The notes below the pieces were generated by a model. That model had not been told where the DNA came from and ran no database searches. It worked only from the letters and a program-made list of their open reading frames with translations. A stretch of DNA of 64,000 nt from NCBI RefSeq assembly GCF_900167095.1, contig NZ_FUXG01000010.1:1-64000 (forward strand), given 5' to 3'. Below, one piece after another: positions 9,956-18,124 of the stretch (positions are counted from its first letter, which is position 1; every line of letters begins with the position of its first letter). The DNA is from Oceanospirillum multiglobuliferum (GTDB lineage: Bacteria > Pseudomonadota > Gammaproteobacteria > Pseudomonadales > Halomonadaceae). Position numbers and translations under genes: made by a program.

Positions 9956-11650
9956 CTAGCGTAGTAATATTTCAGTGCCCTCAAGGTAAAACGTTGTTTT
10001 GCCAAAATCCTCTTTAAGGATACGACTTACATCAGAAATAATAATATTACATCCTGAGTGTGCTTTTTTAATACCGCGCACTCGGCCTTTTTTTCTTGTT
10101 TGTACTTCTTGTTCAAGCTCACTTCGACGCAGCTCTAAAGCTGCAATTACATTACTGATAGTGTCTCTGGCCTTCAGTATTTGCTCTTTCTTTTCAGGGC
10201 TAATCTTGCGCTTTTCTTCTTTGATACGGTGAATCAAATCTCGTAGCTGCTTCATTTGAGCCGCGCCTTCCTTGAGCTTGTTTTGCACCTGTATCACCTC
10301 TTCCCGAATAGCATCTAGAGGCCCTACCTCTAAGATAGTGGGTACAGAAGCTAAAGTGCCAAGCTGTCCTGCTTCGATAAGTGTACCTGCGATAACATGT
10401 CCACCAACAAGCTGGCCTGCTCCCGCAAGTTTAACCTGATGCGCAGCCCATAATCGGCTATGCATAATCAGCTTCTGAGCGCTAATGGAGCCATTAGATT
10501 CAACCCATGCATCTTGAATAAAACGTGCCTTAACATTGCCTTTAGCGCGTACCACGGCATTTTCTTTAGTGGGAGCATCGGCTTTTAAACTTGGAGATTT
10601 TTGCCCGATGATACCGCCCACAATTTCAACATTGCCACCTGAAATCACTGTGGCATTGTCAACTAAGCCACCTACCTTAATATCACCAGTTGCTTCTAGC
10701 AGCATGCCTGGATTTACCCCTTTTTTGACAAGTACGCTACCATCAAAACGGATATTGCCTGTCCCCATGTTGATTTCATCTAGCTTTAGTACTTGCTCAA
10801 CATGTACACCTTGCTCGGTAAAAACAGGCATACCTTTAACGGTCGAGATATAAACTCGACGATCTTCATAACTAGGTTTGACGCTACTATCGAGCTTTAA
10901 TTTTTTCTCTTTGCCTTGATAGGCTTTAATAGGCTTACCTGAAAGAGAAAAGCCATCTTCCCCTGCGACAGGTTCTGTTAGACGAAATAGGGGGGTTTCA
11001 ACTTCAACAACAGGAAAGTCACCCAACTCTCGAAAGTCGACTTGATCAATTTGATCATTAATAACCTTCGGACGGCGTTCAGATATTTGCTCGGTTAGCG
11101 GCACTAGCTCAGAATCTTGACCATTCTTCGGTTTTTGACCAAATGCAATTAAATAGCATTGCTCCTCTCTAACTTGCGCCAAAGCCTCGTCTGACATGAT
11201 TTTTTCAATCAACTCATGATCTAAACCACGATAGATACGTGCTTTTTGTAAAGCACTATCAAACAACTGGCGTGAGAGAGGTAAACCTTTTCCTGATGGT
11301 GGTAATATGCGTACGCCTGCCAAAGTTTTATCTTGAGCAAAATAAATAGACACATCGCCATCTGTAGGACCACCAATTTCAATCTCAAAACTGCGGCGTT
11401 GACGAATACCTATAACCAGATCTTTTAGTCGATCTGGATATATTGGATAGTCTTCTTCGGAATAGCCTTGCTCAGCAATCATCGCAAGAATTTGCTCTTC
11501 ACTTAGCGCTGCGCTGTTTGGGACAGGCTGAAAATGAGCTGCTAAACGAGTGCCCGCAGGGTTAATAAACAACTCCAACCCCGTTGATTCTGTCACTTCA
11601 ACATCTGTATCTGCATTGTTTTTTTCAGGTGCATCGGTATCAATAGTCAT
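9956..11650 (-). CDS. FapA / DUF342 family protein
   Basis: This 564-residue protein has an acidic, poorly conserved N-terminus (1-35), a mixed region to about 280, then a glycine-rich repeat region (about 290-430, e.g. GDIKVGGLVDNATV, GGNVEIVGG). That region reads as a right-handed beta-helix or bactofilin-like solenoid. A helical coiled-coil segment (about 440-505) and a short C-terminal domain follow. This is the layout of the FapA family (Flagellar Assembly protein A, DUF342), found near flagellar or signalling genes and little understood. No signal peptide is present. It stands alone, divergent from the small gene at 12.1 kb. A role at the flagellar or surface pole is a family-based guess only. 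Confidence 0.82.
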   Translation of the reverse strand: MTIDTDAPEKNNADTDVEVTESTGLELFINPAGTRLAAHFQPVPNSAALSEEQILAMIAEQGYSEEDYPIYPDRLKDLVIGIRQRRSFEIEIGGPTDGDVSIYFAQDKTLAGVRILPPSGKGLPLSRQLFDSALQKARIYRGLDHELIEKIMSDEALAQVREEQCYLIAFGQKPKNGQDSELVPLTEQISERRPKVINDQIDQVDFRELGDFPVVEVETPLFRLTEPVAGEDGFSLSGKPIKAYQGKEKKLKLDSSVKPSYEDRRVYISTVKGMPVFTEQGVHVEQVLKLDEINMGTGNIRFDGSVLVKKGVNPGMLLEATGDIKVGGLVDNATVISGGNVEIVGGIIGQKSPSLKADAPTKENAVVRAKGNVKARFIQDAWVESNGSISAQKLIMHSRLWAAHQVKLAGAGQLVGGHVIAGTLIEAGQLGTLASVPTILEVGPLDAIREEVIQVQNKLKEGAAQMKQLRDLIHRIKEEKRKISPEKKEQILKARDTISNVIAALELRRSELEQEVQTRKKGRVRGIKKAHSGCNIIISDVSRILKEDFGKTTFYLEGTEILLR

Positions 11651-12093
11651 ATATTCAGTGAGTCTGCTGCGCTGTAGATAAAGGGTTTGCCTATAGTATC
11701 TTCTCTCTTAGCGATTAAAAGTACGAAGATGATATTATTCTTAGGCCATATTGATTACGTTTGTTTGACTTCACCATAAACTAACCTTTTTGACCATTGT
11801 TTACTGATCGAAGATACTATTTTTTACTCATTTATTCATCTTGTTAACGTATTGCTATGCCACTGAAAAAGGATTCATTTAAATACATCTTTTTTTGGCA
11901 CAATATTTTCAACGACTTGAGCCATAGACATTAGTACCGGATGCCATAACTGGGCTGTAATACCACCATTTTTTCGTTGATCTGACATAGGCAACTGGTT
12001 TGATTCAGGTTATCATCCTGCGGGATTAAGTTTCGTATATTGGAACAAATTAACCTTAAGCCGATTACGAAGAATATAACTCAAGGATTTTTA
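11651..12093. other. 443-bp intergenic region
   Basis: AT-rich divergent promoter region. TTGACC at 11791 followed 17 bases later by GATACT is a possible sigma-70 promoter on the plus strand. TGGCACAATATTTTCA at 11896-11911 resembles a sigma-54 site but has TTTC where TTGC is expected. No reading frame with a ribosome site and no clear RNA gene was seen. Confidence 0.4.
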
Positions 12094-12429
12094 ATGTCTG
12101 ATTCATCTAAGGTTCGCGAAAAGCGCTTCAAAAACTTACTTGGCATTGTGCTCCTGTCTGAGCTAATGACGGGCAAGCGCAATTTGCTTAACCTCATGCT
12201 GGATAAAGGCACAACGATAGATCAAGATCGTAAAGAACTAGAGCTACCACCTTTGCCAGGCAACAGCTGGCAAGGTCTAGATATCAAAACTCAGCTGAGA
12301 AAAGCCCGTTTAGAATCTGCTATTTTGGCGCTATCTGGTGATAGAAAAATCGACCCTACAAAGAAACTGGTCTATCGAGACAACGTTTATCAACCAGAAA
12401 AACAACCTGTATCTCAGAAAACTCGTTAA
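12094..12429 (+). CDS. Small conserved-looking protein of unknown function
   Basis: The 111-residue product is basic and soluble, with no signal peptide or membrane helix. The N-terminal third is helical (VREKRFKNLLGIVLLSEL), followed by a proline-rich linker (ELPPLPGNSW) and another helix (TQLRKARLESAILAL). I do not recognise the family. The start at ATG 12094 is well supported by AAGGA six bases upstream; the longer TTG-initiated frame from 12040 has no such signal. A short hairpin lies between it and upp, so it is probably transcribed on its own. Codon use looks like that of its neighbours. Confidence 0.6.
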   Translation: MSDSSKVREKRFKNLLGIVLLSELMTGKRNLLNLMLDKGTTIDQDRKELELPPLPGNSWQGLDIKTQLRKARLESAILALSGDRKIDPTKKLVYRDNVYQPEKQPVSQKTR

Positions 12430-12486
12430 ATATTCGCCACAAACTATACCTTCGAATATAAGACTATCGCATAATTAGAGCTTTAC

Positions 12487-12515
12487 GCCTAAACCTGAAC
12501 TCGGGCTTAGGCATT
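12487..12515 (+). terminator. Short hairpin between the small gene and upp
   Basis: The arms GCCTAA and TTAGGC, with further CC/GG pairing inside, are followed by ATTT. It may be a weak terminator or an upp leader hairpin. Confidence 0.4.
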
Positions 12516-12545
12516 TGCGACAGTCTCTACTGATTCGAGGTCTTC

Positions 12546-13175
12546 ATGACAATCCACGTAATTAACCACCCTCTGGTTAAACATAAACTAGGTCTAATGC
12601 GCCAACAGGGCATCAGTACTAAGAGCTTTCGTGAGCTAGCGGCAGAAGTCGGCACATTACTCACTTATGAAGCTACCAAAAGCCTTGAAGTTGAAACCGT
12701 TATGATTACAGGCTGGGATGGCTCTGAAATTCCAGTTGAGCATATCAAAGGCAAAAAAATCACTGTTGTACCCATTCTGCGCGCAGGCTTAGGCATGATG
12801 GACGGCGTGATGAATTTGATTCCTAGCGCTAAAGTCAGTGTTGTTGGCTTGCAACGTAATGAGGAAACCTTAGAGCCTGTGCCTTATTTTGAAAAACTGG
12901 TAGGCAAAATTGATGAGCGTATCAGCCTAATCATAGACCCAATGCTTGCAACAGGCGGCTCTATGATCGCTACCATTGATATGCTGAAAAAAGCAGGTTG
13001 CCAAGACATTAAAGTGATTGTATTGGTTGCGGCTCCAGAAGGGGTTCAAAAAACCTTGGAGGCCCATCCTGATATTGAGATTTTTACAGCCTCACTTGAC
13101 CAGTGTTTAAATGACAAGGGCTATATTATTCCCGGTCTAGGCGATGCCGGTGACAAAATTTTTGGCACCCTGTAG
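12546..13175 (+). CDS. upp: Uracil phosphoribosyltransferase
   Basis: It converts uracil and PRPP to UMP in pyrimidine salvage. At 209 residues it has the standard family length. The PRPP-binding loop is [15 protein letters not shown] at about 131-145. The uracil-binding C-terminus with [16 protein letters not shown] is complete. A GAGG ribosome site precedes ATG 12546. The next gene, a uracil permease, starts 16 bases after the stop, giving the classical upp-uraA salvage operon. Confidence 0.97.
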   Translation: MTIHVINHPLVKHKLGLMRQQGISTKSFRELAAEVGTLLTYEATKSLEVETVMITGWDGSEIPVEHIKGKKITVVPILRAGLGMMDGVMNLIPSAKVSVVGLQRNEETLEPVPYFEKLVGKIDERISLIIDPMLATGGSMIATIDMLKKAGCQDIKVIVLVAAPEGVQKTLEAHPDIEIFTASLDQCLNDKGYIIPGLGDAGDKIFGTL

Positions 13176-13191
13176 CCCAAAGGAATAGTTT

Positions 13192-14442
13192 ATGAGTCAT
13201 GATCAACTGTCTGCCCAGCGTGCAGACGCATTTTCAGTTAAAACAGTACTCACAGGCGCGCAAATGTTATTTGTCGCGTTTGGCGCCCTGGTATTGGTGC
13301 CTTTACTCACAGGTTTAGATGCCAACGTGGCACTCTTTACGGCAGGTGCTGGTACATTGCTGTTTCAGCTTGTTACTCGTGGTCAAGTACCTGTTTTTTT
13401 AGCCTCTTCATTTGCTTTTATTGCACCGATTATCGCCAGCGTTCAGTCTTGGGGGATACCCGCTACAATGGGAGGGCTATTTGCTGCTGGCTTGGCCTAT
13501 GTGTTGCTCAGCGCTTTAGTTAAAGCCAAAGGCGCGGATATCCTGCATCGAATTCTACCACCTGTAGTTGTTGGCCCCGTAATTATGGTGATTGGCTTGG
13601 CGCTAGCGCCTGTTGCGGTCAATATGGCGATGGGTAAAACAGGGGATGGCTCTGGGGTGTTAGTGGCGTATGACAAAGCCATTATCGTCTCAATGTTTGC
13701 CTTATTAGTCACCTTACTTATGGCAGTGTTTTCTAAAGGGATCTTCCGTTTAATCCCAATTTTATCCGGTGTTGTTGCGGGTTACGGTCTTGCGTTCGTC
13801 ATGGGGCTTGTTGATTTAAGCCCTGTCACTCAAGCTGCTTGGATTTCGATGCCTGCATTTACCGCACCGGAGTTTCATTGGCAGGCTATACTCTTCATGA
13901 TTCCGGTTGCTATTGCACCTGCAATTGAACACTTAGGCGATATGGTCGCTATTAGCCAAGTAACAGGCAAAAATTATCTGAAAAAACCAGGTCTACACAG
14001 AACATTACTGGGTGATGGTTTAGCAACCTCTACCGCTGCGCTATTTGGCGGACCTCCAAACACAACCTATTCAGAAGTGACGGGGGCAGTTATGCTGACA
14101 AGGAACTTTAATCCAGTAATCATGACTTGGGCGGCGATCTTTGCCATCTTACTTGCCTTTATTGGCAAAATGGGTGCTGTATTACAAACCATTCCAGTAC
14201 CTGTCATGGGCGGCATTATGACGCTTCTGTTTGGCTCTATTGCAGTGGTCGGTATGAATACTCTGGTTAAATCGGGTCAAGATTTAACAGCACCTAGAAA
14301 TCTAAGTATTATCGCATTGATTCTGGTATTCGGTATTGGAGGGATGTATATCGGCGGCGGTGAATTTAGCTTACAGGGAGTTAGCCTTTGCGCTATTGTT
14401 GGCGTTTTACTGAATCTGATTTTGCCTAAACAGGCTGAATAG
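13192..14442 (+). CDS. uraA: Uracil permease (nucleobase:cation symporter 2 family)
   Basis: The 416-residue inner-membrane protein has about 14 hydrophobic segments and the NCS2 signatures FIAPIIASVQ near the N-terminal third, the family motif AIAPAIEHLGDMVAIS with the substrate-binding glutamate, and GGPPNTTYSEVTGA. It imports uracil for Upp, whose gene ends 16 bp upstream. An AAGGA site lies 7 bases before the ATG. Confidence 0.95.
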   Translation: MSHDQLSAQRADAFSVKTVLTGAQMLFVAFGALVLVPLLTGLDANVALFTAGAGTLLFQLVTRGQVPVFLASSFAFIAPIIASVQSWGIPATMGGLFAAGLAYVLLSALVKAKGADILHRILPPVVVGPVIMVIGLALAPVAVNMAMGKTGDGSGVLVAYDKAIIVSMFALLVTLLMAVFSKGIFRLIPILSGVVAGYGLAFVMGLVDLSPVTQAAWISMPAFTAPEFHWQAILFMIPVAIAPAIEHLGDMVAISQVTGKNYLKKPGLHRTLLGDGLATSTAALFGGPPNTTYSEVTGAVMLTRNFNPVIMTWAAIFAILLAFIGKMGAVLQTIPVPVMGGIMTLLFGSIAVVGMNTLVKSGQDLTAPRNLSIIALILVFGIGGMYIGGGEFSLQGVSLCAIVGVLLNLILPKQAE

Positions 14443-14682
14443 AGAGCTTAAGATCAACCCTGCTTCAGAAGTGCTGCCATAGTCAGCCTTCTGAACAAGC
14501 TGTGACTTTTAATGATTTATGATGGTGCCTTTCAACACCTCAATGCTCGCTTTGTCACTGAATAGCCAAAAAAACTGTAAACAAAGCACTAAATTATCAG
14601 AATATTCTACTTAGTAATACACTATGATGTGATGTGAGTTGAAGTTAACAGCAGAACCAAGCCAATAATAACTACACCATAA
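14443..14682. other. Intergenic region after uraA
   Basis: The arms TTCAGAAG (14464-14471) and CTTCTGAA (14488-14495) may form a weak terminator for upp-uraA. The remainder is AT-rich promoter-like sequence for the gene at 14761. No further gene was seen. Confidence 0.35.
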
Positions 14683-14702
14683 AACTAGGGTTTTCCCTAG
14701 TT
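14683..14702. promoter_or_regulatory. Perfect 20-bp inverted repeat, candidate operator
   Basis: AACTAGGG and CCCTAGTT flank TTTT, a perfect 8-bp-arm palindrome 58 bases before the GTG start of the EAL-HDOD gene. A copy matching at 18 of 20 positions lies before the lod operon near 43.2 kb, and a weaker relative lies near 55.95 kb. The spacing and symmetry suggest a dimeric regulator site. The short T spacer and lack of a trailing T-run argue against a terminator. Confidence 0.6.
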
Positions 14703-14760
14703 GCTTTGCTAAAAGACTTAGCCTGTAATGATGGGTAGGGGCTTTAACTGGAGGTGATCA

Positions 14761-15999
14761 GTGCAGCTTGAACAATCGGACGCAATGCTTCACGAAGACT
14801 ACTGTCTTGCTCGGCAACCCATCTGCGATGTTGAGCTAAACTTAGCCGCTTATGAGTTACTTTATCGTAATAGCGCCAATTCAACGGCAGCAACCGTTAG
14901 CAGCCCTCATGAGGCTACCGCTCGGGTTTTCACTTTGGCATTTATGGATATTGGCATTGATAAACTAGCAGGTAAGCACCCTGTCTTTATCAATATGACA
15001 GATGAGTGGTTACTCAAGAGTGATATGTTACCAGAGCCAGCGGAACGTATTGTTTTAGAGGTTTTAGAGGATATTCGCCCTAGCCCAGAGATTATCAGCG
15101 CGCTTAAGTCTTTAAAGTCCAGAGGCTATAAAATCGCTTTAGATGATTTTATCCTGACACAAGACACAAAAGCCTTTCTACCCTACGCAGATATTATCAA
15201 GTTAGATGTGATGGCATGCTCAAAAGAGGTGCTGGCAAAACGGGTACAGATCTTAAGCCGTTTTCCTATCACTTTATTGGCAGAAAAAGTTGAGACATGG
15301 GAAGAGTATAAACAATGCCGAGAAATGGGCTTTACCCTATTTCAAGGCTACTTTTTGTCTAAACCTGAAACCATGAACAACCATTCAAAATCAGATAGCG
15401 GTATCGTTCTGACACAGCTATTGGCTATGTTACATATGGCAGAGCCTAATGTGGGCGAATTAGAACAACAAATCTCCCGTGACCCACAGCTATATTATCG
15501 AATCTTACGCTATATCAACTCAGCACAATATTCCCTACCGAGAAAAATCGAAAGCTTAAGACAAGCTATCGTACTACTTGGTTTTGACAACCTCCGCTCT
15601 TTAGTCAGCATGATGGTACTCGCTGGCTCTAATCGTAGAGGCAGTACCTTAATGCCAATTGCACTGCTACGTGCAAAAATGTGTGAGTGTTTAGCTCGGA
15701 AATATAAGCTGTCGCCTGCTGAAAATTTCTTTACAGTTGGGTTGCTATCAATGTTAGATGCATTTTTTAACCGCCCACTCCCTGACATCCTAGCAGATCT
15801 TCCTTTGCACCCCAGTGTTGAGTCTGCACTGCTTAGCTTTGAAGGTATGATGGGTGATGTCCTAAAAGTGGTTGAAGCTTATGAAAAAGCGGATTGGGAA
15901 TCTGTCGAAAAAAGCACTTTTGATAAAGCAATTCTTGCTGATTGTTATGTTGATGCAATGTCTTGGGCTGACGGTGTAATGGGTATTGCTGCTGGATGA
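14761..15999 (+). CDS. EAL-HDOD signalling protein (YuxH/CdgJ-like)
   Basis: The protein has 412 residues, with an EAL-type domain (about 1-210) followed by an HDOD domain (about 215-400). The EAL domain is degenerate: YELLYR replaces the EAL motif and VLEVLEDI the second glutamate region. The DDF (ALDDFIL) and the C-terminal FQGYFLSKP are recognisable. It is therefore probably a c-di-GMP binder or a pure protein-interaction module rather than an active phosphodiesterase. Family members such as CdgJ affect motility and surface behaviour. The start is GTG, fixed by an excellent GGAGG six bases upstream. The palindromic operator described above precedes it. Confidence 0.88.
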   Translation: MQLEQSDAMLHEDYCLARQPICDVELNLAAYELLYRNSANSTAATVSSPHEATARVFTLAFMDIGIDKLAGKHPVFINMTDEWLLKSDMLPEPAERIVLEVLEDIRPSPEIISALKSLKSRGYKIALDDFILTQDTKAFLPYADIIKLDVMACSKEVLAKRVQILSRFPITLLAEKVETWEEYKQCREMGFTLFQGYFLSKPETMNNHSKSDSGIVLTQLLAMLHMAEPNVGELEQQISRDPQLYYRILRYINSAQYSLPRKIESLRQAIVLLGFDNLRSLVSMMVLAGSNRRGSTLMPIALLRAKMCECLARKYKLSPAENFFTVGLLSMLDAFFNRPLPDILADLPLHPSVESALLSFEGMMGDVLKVVEAYEKADWESVEKSTFDKAILADCYVDAMSWADGVMGIAAG

Positions 16000-16053
16000 T
16001 TGATAAAGCCTGCTCTAGAATGCTGTTTTTAAATACAGTATTTTGGGGTATTC

Positions 16054-17160
16054 ATGAGAAAGATCATTCATGCCGATTGTGATTGCTTTTTTGCCGCAGT
16101 CGAAATGCGTGATAATCCTGCATTACGCGATAAACCTATTGCGGTAGGCGGTGCCGCCGACAAGCGCGGCGTGATAGCCACCTGTAACTATACTGCCAGA
16201 AACTTTGGTATTCACTCTGCTATGCCAACCGCTCAGGCTTTAAAATTATGCCCTGAGCTGGTTGTTTGCCCACCAAGAATGTCTGCTTACAAAGAAACAG
16301 CCGAGCATATTCGCAGTATATTCTTACAGCTTACCGATCAAGTTGAGGTTGTTTCCATTGACGAAGCCTACCTAGATGTTTCAAATGTTGAACAGTTTAA
16401 CGGTAGCGCAACACTTATGGCGCGATGGCTAAAGCAGCAGGTTCAAGGCCAAACAGGTGTGACGATCTCAGTAGGTATTTCAGTGAATAAGTTTTTAGCC
16501 AAAATAGCCTCTGATTGGCAAAAACCTAATGGCCTCTTTATTATCAAACCAGATGAAGTTTCCAACTTTATTTCCACCTTGCCTGTAGAGAAAATTCATG
16601 GTGTTGGCAAAGTAACGGCACAAAAACTACACCAAAAAGGGATACATAACTGCCAACAGCTTCAGCAAGTTTCAATGCATCAGTTAACCGAACAGTTTGG
16701 TAAGTTTGGCGTGGCACTTTATCAGCGTGCCCGCGGAGAGGATTTTCGAGAGATCAAAACAGAGCACATACGCAAGTCAATCAGTGTTGAGCGTACTTAT
16801 GCTGAGAATATCGCGGGGATTGAACGCATCTCTCACGCACTATTACAACTTGCAGAGCCTTTAATGCAGCGTTTTCCCCAAGACCTTCAGCAACAGGTTA
16901 AAAGTATTTTTATTAAACTGAGATTTGCTGATTTTTCTACAACCACGGTAGAGATCACACCCTCAGCTCAGCAGCTTGCACAACTACAGCAGCAGTTAAA
17001 ACACCAGCGCTTAAATGCAGCCGTTTTTTTGCCGTTGCTCACAGAAGGGCTGAGTAGAGGGAAAGGCGGTATTCGTTTATTGGGTATGGGCGTTAAATTA
17101 TCAGAACCTTATGCCTTAACACCCGATGTCAAACAGTGGCAGCAGTTAGTTTTATTCTAG
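16054..17160 (+). CDS. dinB: DNA polymerase IV (Y-family translesion polymerase)
   Basis: The polymerase has 368 residues. The palm carries the metal-binding D8 (HADCDCFFAAVE) and the D103/E104 pair (SIDEAYLDVS), at the same numbers as in the E. coli enzyme. The helix-hairpin-helix region VEKIHGVGKVTAQKL and the little-finger domain are complete. The C-terminus ends QLVLF, a beta-clamp-binding motif. It extends and bypasses damaged DNA and is error-prone. I see no obvious LexA box in the 50 bases upstream. GGGGT lies just before ATG 16054. Confidence 0.95.
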   Translation: MRKIIHADCDCFFAAVEMRDNPALRDKPIAVGGAADKRGVIATCNYTARNFGIHSAMPTAQALKLCPELVVCPPRMSAYKETAEHIRSIFLQLTDQVEVVSIDEAYLDVSNVEQFNGSATLMARWLKQQVQGQTGVTISVGISVNKFLAKIASDWQKPNGLFIIKPDEVSNFISTLPVEKIHGVGKVTAQKLHQKGIHNCQQLQQVSMHQLTEQFGKFGVALYQRARGEDFREIKTEHIRKSISVERTYAENIAGIERISHALLQLAEPLMQRFPQDLQQQVKSIFIKLRFADFSTTTVEITPSAQQLAQLQQQLKHQRLNAAVFLPLLTEGLSRGKGGIRLLGMGVKLSEPYALTPDVKQWQQLVLF

Positions 17161-17271
17161 TATCAAGCATAGATTAGGTGATATTTCCCTTTAAATTGAA
17201 TAGGATTATGGCTCTTTAAACTTATCGTTAATTTATAGTCATTTTGTTTCAGTCACTGGGAAGTGTTTGGT

Positions 17272-18069
17272 ATGGAAAGCTTGGCCGTTCAGGATCTCTC
17301 TATTTTATTGGTAGAGCCCTCCACCACGCAGCGCAAAATCATCATCAACGAACTAAAAGAAGAAGGCATTTTAAACATAGAAGGTGTCGGCAGTGCACGG
17401 GAAGCATACGCCCGTCTCAAGCAAAATAAGCCTGATTTGCTAATCACTGCGATGTATTTGCCAGATACTACAGCGGCAGAACTAGTTGAGCTGCTACAGA
17501 GAAATGATGATTTGGCTGATATTCCCGTCATGGTCGTTTCAAGCGAGCAAAACTATGACAACCTTGAGGCTGTAAGGCAGTCAAAAGTACTGGCATTACT
17601 CCCTAAGCCATTTACGCGTCAAGATTTACATCGAGCACTGATTGCTACCATCGAATATATCAATCCTGATGAGTTAGACCTAGATCTTTACGATATTGAT
17701 AACATCAGAGTACTTATTGTTGATGATAGTCGTATGGCGCGTAAGCACCTATCACGAGTGATGCAGCAAATTGGCATTACCAATATCACAGAAGCAGTTG
17801 ATGGCTTAGATGCCCGCAATATTATAGAAGCTCATGCTTTTGACTTAATTTTAACAGATTACAACATGCCTAATATGGATGGTGAAGCACTGGTCAGTTA
17901 CATTCGTAACGAAAGTGATCTGTCTCATGTACCTATATTAATGGTAACCTCTGAGGAGAATGATGCCCGCTTAAGCTCTGTTCGCCAAGCAGGTGTGTCA
18001 GCCCTATGCGACAAACCCTTTGAAATGACCCAAGTAAAAGGCTTGCTTGCATCGTTACTGGAAGGCTAA
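17272..18069 (+). CDS. Double-receiver protein: pseudo-receiver plus canonical receiver
   Basis: Two CheY-like receiver domains in tandem (about 10-125 and 140-262) with no output domain. In the second, the acid pocket DD, the phosphoacceptor D196 (LILTDYNMPNMDG) and the CDKPF lysine are all present. In the first, the acid pocket is EP and the phosphoacceptor position is Ala60 (LLITAMYLP), while the lysine (LPKPF) remains, so it cannot be phosphorylated in the normal way. I place the start at ATG 17272 with GGGAAG eight bases upstream, rather than GTG 17263. It sits 55 bp before the GGDEF-EAL gene and is probably co-transcribed, so it may link a kinase to c-di-GMP output. Confidence 0.85.
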   Translation: MESLAVQDLSILLVEPSTTQRKIIINELKEEGILNIEGVGSAREAYARLKQNKPDLLITAMYLPDTTAAELVELLQRNDDLADIPVMVVSSEQNYDNLEAVRQSKVLALLPKPFTRQDLHRALIATIEYINPDELDLDLYDIDNIRVLIVDDSRMARKHLSRVMQQIGITNITEAVDGLDARNIIEAHAFDLILTDYNMPNMDGEALVSYIRNESDLSHVPILMVTSEENDARLSSVRQAGVSALCDKPFEMTQVKGLLASLLEG

Positions 18070-18124
18070 CGGTCTACTTATACCTACCACTGGTCACGGG
18101 ATTGAACTAGTGCAGGAGAATTTG

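Noticed and set aside
11896-11911. Sigma-54 promoter candidate
   Set aside because: The -24 element is good but the -12 element has TTTC in place of TTGC; a single weak site in AT-rich DNA is not enough.
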